DNA of 7,803 nucleotides from assembly GCA_003222555.1 (NCBI GenBank), contig QHWL01000163.1, forward strand, positions 1-7,803, given 5' to 3'. A program made the position numbers and the translations under genes. The notes beneath the pieces are model-generated. The model had not been told where the DNA came from. It searched no databases and saw only the letters and a program-made list of their open reading frames with translations. Source of the stretch: Acidobacteriota bacterium (GTDB taxonomy: Bacteria > Acidobacteriota > Vicinamibacteria > Vicinamibacterales > CAVVIG01). This document shows positions 4,804-7,803 of this stretch, one piece after another (position 1 is the stretch's first letter; every line of letters starts with the position of its first letter).

Positions 4804-7127
4804 GCCAGGCCTTTCGCGCGCCGATATCCCCATTCGGATCCCATCAGGGCCATGAGCAGGATGAGCAGCGCAGGCATGTCCCAGAGCTCTCGCTCTTCAA
4901 CGACGGTGACGCCGCGTCCGCTGTAGCTGATCGCCTCGGGTAGCGACGCCGCGTTGGCTGGCGTGAAGAATCGCCCGCCGGTTTCTTCCGCAATCCTCTT
5001 CAGCAACGGCGCGCGCATGGGAGCGTCGAAATACTCGGCGTCGCCGGCTGACACCCGCACATGCACCACGCCGGCGCCCAACTCTTTCTGATCGCGGCCC
5101 GCTTGCTCGGGCCGGCCCGAGCCGGCCGACTGACGCGTCGCGCCGGCGCGCACTTCGTACACCCCCGTCTCGTCGGGCACGAAGCTCGCCCGGTATTCGC
5201 CGTCGCGCGTCACGGTCCACTCCATCGGCAGCTCGGTCGTTTTTCCCGAAGGCGACGTGACCTTCGCCAGGACGCGGCTGTCGTTGACATCGACATACGC
5301 CGAGTCGAGGACTTCAGCCGTAAGCTTGACGGCCTCTCCCGGCTCGACCCGATCCTGCGTCGTGGTGACGTTGACCTGGTTGGGCACGCCGTCGACGAGC
5401 CAGCGCACGAGCCGCCGCCAGAAGGTGGCGTGAGTCGTATCCGTGACCGCCATCTTGGCGTCCATGCGCCAGATCCACGAATCCTGAATCGGCATCGCGA
5501 GCGCCTTGCCTCGCCCGTAGCGCTGATACGCGAGCACGACCTGATCCTGCCGCCTGTTATCGACGGCGGAAAGCAGGACGGTGGCGCCCGGTTTCACCAG
5601 CCGCACGGAGTTGACCGCGCTCAAGACCGGCAGATCGTTCCATCGCGTTTGCGACGCCGATTCCGTGTCCGCTATCTGGGTGACCGGATACGTCGCGCCC
5701 GCGCGCGTCGGACGCACCGAAAGCTCGCTGAAATAGGAGGCTGTCGTCCGCCCGCCGTCCGATTCGATGGCGACCGGCAGGACTTCGGAAACCGGGGTGC
5801 CCGCCCAGCCGCCCTCCGCAAACGAGCGGCGTCCGCCGAGCATGAGCAACCCGCCGCCGCGCTTGTTGACGAAGTCGGCGAGCATGCGCTGTTGTTCCGG
5901 CGTGAACGACGCCGCTTCGATGCTGCCAAGGATGATGCCGCGATACGCGAACAGCTCTTCACGCGTTTTTGGAAAGCCGCCCACCAGCTCATCCGGGCTG
6001 GCGACATCGAGCCGCAGATACTTGTTCTCCGCCGTGCGCTGAAGGATGACGACCTGCAGGTTCTTGTCGTCTTCCACCGCGTGCCGGACGAACTTGGGCT
6101 CGAACCGCGGCTCGCCCTCGACGTACAGCACCTTTTCCTTGCGATCCTGCACTTCCATCAGCGCGTCGCGCGCGTTGTTCTGTGTGACCTGCTCTCCGCT
6201 CTGCGGCGGCACGCGGAACCGGAACAATCGCGCGCCCGCTTCCGACGCCGTGAAGCGGACCGGGACGGTCGCCGATTCTCCGTCGGGCGGCAGCACCACC
6301 TGCTGCGTGCTCACGATTCGCCCGTCGTCTTCGACGCTGAGCGGCACGGTTTGGCCGCCGTATCCCGTTTGAGAGACGACGACGTCGACGACGATCGATG
6401 TGCCTTTGAGCACCGACCGCGGAGTTTCGACGCGGGTAATCTGGATGTCCCGGGCGAAGCGTTCCTGTCCGACGCCGACCGTGAACACGGGAATCGAGCG
6501 CGCCTTCATGCTTGCCAGCGATTCATCGAGCGACTGGTCGGAGGTGTCGGCGCCGTCGGTGACGACGGCAAGGCCGGCCAGCGGCAAGCCGGCGAGCTCA
6601 TCCCGCGCGCGTTCGAGCGCCTGCCCGAGCCGTGTCGCCGTGCCGTCGTACTTCAACTCGGCGGCCGACGACACCCGTCCGGACGACGACGAGAAGCGGA
6701 AGAACCGCAGCACGAAACGCTGGGAGAGTGCCTTGAGCAAGGGGCTCTCAGCGGCGGTGAGCTGTTGACGCACGAAGTCGCTCCGCGGCTGACCGTCGCG
6801 GTCGGCGATGGTCATGCTTCGCGAGTCGTCGAGGAGAATGCCCAGAAAGTTCTGCTGCGGCACCGCCGACTTGAGGATGAGCGTCGGTCGAAAGAGGCAG
6901 AAAACGAGAACGGCGAGGGCGGAGAGCCGCAGCGCGACCAGGACGGCCCGGTCTCGAACTCGCCCGTCGCTGGCTATCCCCCGATAAGTGAGCAGCGCGG
7001 CAGCGGCGAGGGCCGTGGCGGCTACGATGGCCAGCGCCACCGGTCGAGACACGGCGAACGTGAAGTCGCCTTGCTCGAAAACCAGGGGCGGAAACTTGAA
7101 CAGGAACCGGAACAGCGAGTCGAACAC
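4800..7127 (-). CDS. Membrane VWA / glutamine-amidotransferase-like protein
   Basis: The 775-aa protein has two N-terminal membrane helices (about 28-47 and 62-84) and one near the C-terminus (about 750-765), so its main body lies on one side of the membrane. A VWA domain follows: FLGILLDDSRSM gives the MIDAS (D100, S102, S104), and LAVVTDGADTSD at 186-197 a later metal-site loop. A beta-rich segment runs about 226-310. A class I GATase-like domain follows at about 333-580 (VLYVEGEPRFEPKFVRHA; YRGIILGSIEAASFTPEQQ; FVNKRGGGLLMLGGRRSF). No GATase nucleophilic cysteine is seen in this region, so it is probably a binding fold. An Ig-like segment (about 588-693) precedes the last helix. The start is GTG at 7127, the only candidate after an in-frame TAG, and lacks a clear ribosome site. 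The stop overlaps the caspase-fold start. Confidence 0.92.
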   Translation of the reverse strand: MFDSLFRFLFKFPPLVFEQGDFTFAVSRPVALAIVAATALAAAALLTYRGIASDGRVRDRAVLVALRLSALAVLVFCLFRPTLILKSAVPQQNFLGILLDDSRSMTIADRDGQPRSDFVRQQLTAAESPLLKALSQRFVLRFFRFSSSSGRVSSAAELKYDGTATRLGQALERARDELAGLPLAGLAVVTDGADTSDQSLDESLASMKARSIPVFTVGVGQERFARDIQITRVETPRSVLKGTSIVVDVVVSQTGYGGQTVPLSVEDDGRIVSTQQVVLPPDGESATVPVRFTASEAGARLFRFRVPPQSGEQVTQNNARDALMEVQDRKEKVLYVEGEPRFEPKFVRHAVEDDKNLQVVILQRTAENKYLRLDVASPDELVGGFPKTREELFAYRGIILGSIEAASFTPEQQRMLADFVNKRGGGLLMLGGRRSFAEGGWAGTPVSEVLPVAIESDGGRTTASYFSELSVRPTRAGATYPVTQIADTESASQTRWNDLPVLSAVNSVRLVKPGATVLLSAVDNRRQDQVVLAYQRYGRGKALAMPIQDSWIWRMDAKMAVTDTTHATFWRRLVRWLVDGVPNQVNVTTTQDRVEPGEAVKLTAEVLDSAYVDVNDSRVLAKVTSPSGKTTELPMEWTVTRDGEYRASFVPDETGVYEVRAGATRQSAGSGRPEQAGRDQKELGAGVVHVRVSAGDAEYFDAPMRAPLLKRIAEETGGRFFTPANAASLPEAISYSGRGVTVVEERELWDMPALLILLMALMGSEWGYRRAKGLA

Positions 7128-7143
7128 AAGACGCCCATTCTAC

Positions 7144-7191
7144 TTTACCGAGGCCCAGTCCAGACCCTTTACCGAGGCCCCGTCCAGCCCG
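7144..7191. repeat. Two-copy 24-bp tandem repeat upstream of the VWA/GATase gene
   Basis: Units at 7144-7167 and 7168-7191 match at 21 of 24 positions, sharing TTTACCGAGGCCC. They lie 17 bp upstream of the GTG start at 7127, where the promoter or leader of the gene would be. No convincing -35/-10 pair was found in the 232-bp gap. Confidence 0.75.
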
Positions 7192-7220
7192 CCTCGACGT
7201 TCCCTCCGGTCCGGGTCCGG

Positions 7221-7269
7221 CTGCCACGCGCCAGATCCTGGTCGACTTCGCTCGAAGTAAACGTGGCAG
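7221..7269. other. Potential three-way-junction or cruciform element
   Basis: An outer 8-bp perfect stem (CTGCCACG at 7221-7228 with CGTGGCAG at 7262-7269) encloses two smaller hairpins: CCAG-ATC-CTGG at 7231-7241 and ACTTCG-CT-CGAAGT at 7245-7258. The arrangement is a compact 49-nt three-way junction on either strand. It lies about 94 bp upstream of the VWA/GATase start. It may be a palindromic interspersed element or a leader RNA structure; the sequence alone does not decide. Confidence 0.5.
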
Positions 7270-7359
7270 GGGCGGAAGCGCTGGAAAAATTGCAACGTAC
7301 TAAGCATAGGTAGGACGCGAGCCGCGCGGCGAGATCGGCCCACCTGACGGGCGAAGGAA

Positions 7360-7767
7360 TCAGCCGGTATGGGCGGCTCGCCGGCGCAAGCCAGCCACGA
7401 CTGTCGGGGTCCACGCCGGCGCGTCGCTGGCCGGAAACGAATCGACCGACGCCGCGTGGACGAGATCCTCCTGGCGCCATGGTGCGCGCTCGAACACCTG
7501 CGCGAACCATCGACGCGGCTGTGAAAGATCTCCTTCTCCCGCGAGTGCCCACCAGGCCAGACTGCCGTCCCGACCCGCGAGCATTGCGCCAGTCACGGAG
7601 CGTCGCCGCAGGCCGTGGATGGCCAACGCCCCGCCGCCGAAACCAACGAGCCAGCGTGCCGGCGTCAGCCGTTCTCGACTGCCGTCCCACCCACGTCGAT
7701 CCCAGACGCTGACGGATATGCGACGCGCAGTGAGATTGAGTTCCTCGCGCGATGAGTTTTCAGGCAT
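7360..7767 (-). CDS. Small conserved hypothetical protein with SFPASD-type C-terminal tail
   Basis: Read from the ATG at 7767 the product is 135 aa. A GTG at 7797 would add ten residues; neither start has a clear ribosome site. The middle segment, about LTPARWLVGFGGGALAIHGLRRRSVTGAML, resembles the glycine-rich N-terminal part of YgaP-like (DUF2892) small membrane proteins, but hydrophobicity is weak here. Near the C-terminus is VHAASVDSFPASDAPAWTP. A similar S-F-P-A-S-D-x-P-x-W-T tail occurs on many short bacterial proteins of unknown role (from general knowledge). The gene ends 232 bp upstream of the VWA/GATase gene on the same strand. It may be a separate transcription unit. The function is unknown. 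Confidence 0.7.
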   Translation of the reverse strand: MPENSSREELNLTARRISVSVWDRRGWDGSRERLTPARWLVGFGGGALAIHGLRRRSVTGAMLAGRDGSLAWWALAGEGDLSQPRRWFAQVFERAPWRQEDLVHAASVDSFPASDAPAWTPTVVAGLRRRAAHTG

Positions 7768-7803
7768 GGTCGTCGACACGTGCAAAATCGGGGACACAAG
7801 CGC

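Noticed and set aside
5061..7313. A 750-codon open frame on the plus strand, antisense to the VWA/GATase gene
   Set aside because: Its translation is rich in Arg, His and Asp with no recognisable domain. It mirrors the codon bias of the clear minus-strand gene.

Overview
The window reads as one long minus-strand gene cluster from a GC-rich, probably environmental bacterium. The gene set is MoxR ATPase, DUF58, BatA-type VWA protein, DUF4159, a VWA/glutamine-amidotransferase-like membrane protein and a caspase-fold protein. This combination, together with the density of small palindromic repeats, most resembles Acidobacteriota (Vicinamibacteria-like). That assignment is inference from gene content and style; no rRNA or phylogenetic marker is present.

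Layout in the direction of transcription (right to left): a small conserved hypothetical protein ending in a SFPASD-type tail (7767-7360); a 232-bp gap with a 24-bp tandem repeat and a cruciform-like element; a 775-aa membrane VWA/GATase-like protein (7127-4800); a secreted caspase/C13-fold protein overlapping it by 4 bp (4803-3745); an exported DUF4159 protein 10 bp further on (3734-2943); a 195-bp gap with a CTCTGCG repeat and three GCAGG...CCTGC hairpins; a MoxR AAA+ ATPase (2747-1713); a 286-bp gap holding a duplicated copy of the moxR 3' end and a second direct repeat; a DUF58 protein (1426-512); a 105-bp AT-rich nested palindrome; and the 5' part of a BatA-type protein (406 to beyond the left edge).

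How the parts may work together: MoxR ATPases act as chaperone-like machines on VWA-domain partners. DUF58 would be the cytosolic VWA partner. BatA and the 775-aa protein are membrane-anchored VWA proteins, and the DUF4159 and caspase-fold proteins carry export signals. The cluster therefore looks like a Bat-like envelope maturation or stress module with an added caspase-fold component. The genes are a recognisable type of cluster. The less expected observations are a serine in place of the expected catalytic cysteine in the caspase-fold protein, an intact EF-hand-like loop in the same protein, the duplicated moxR tail, and a different repeat family in each of the operon's gaps. I do not see firm evidence of an entirely new system.
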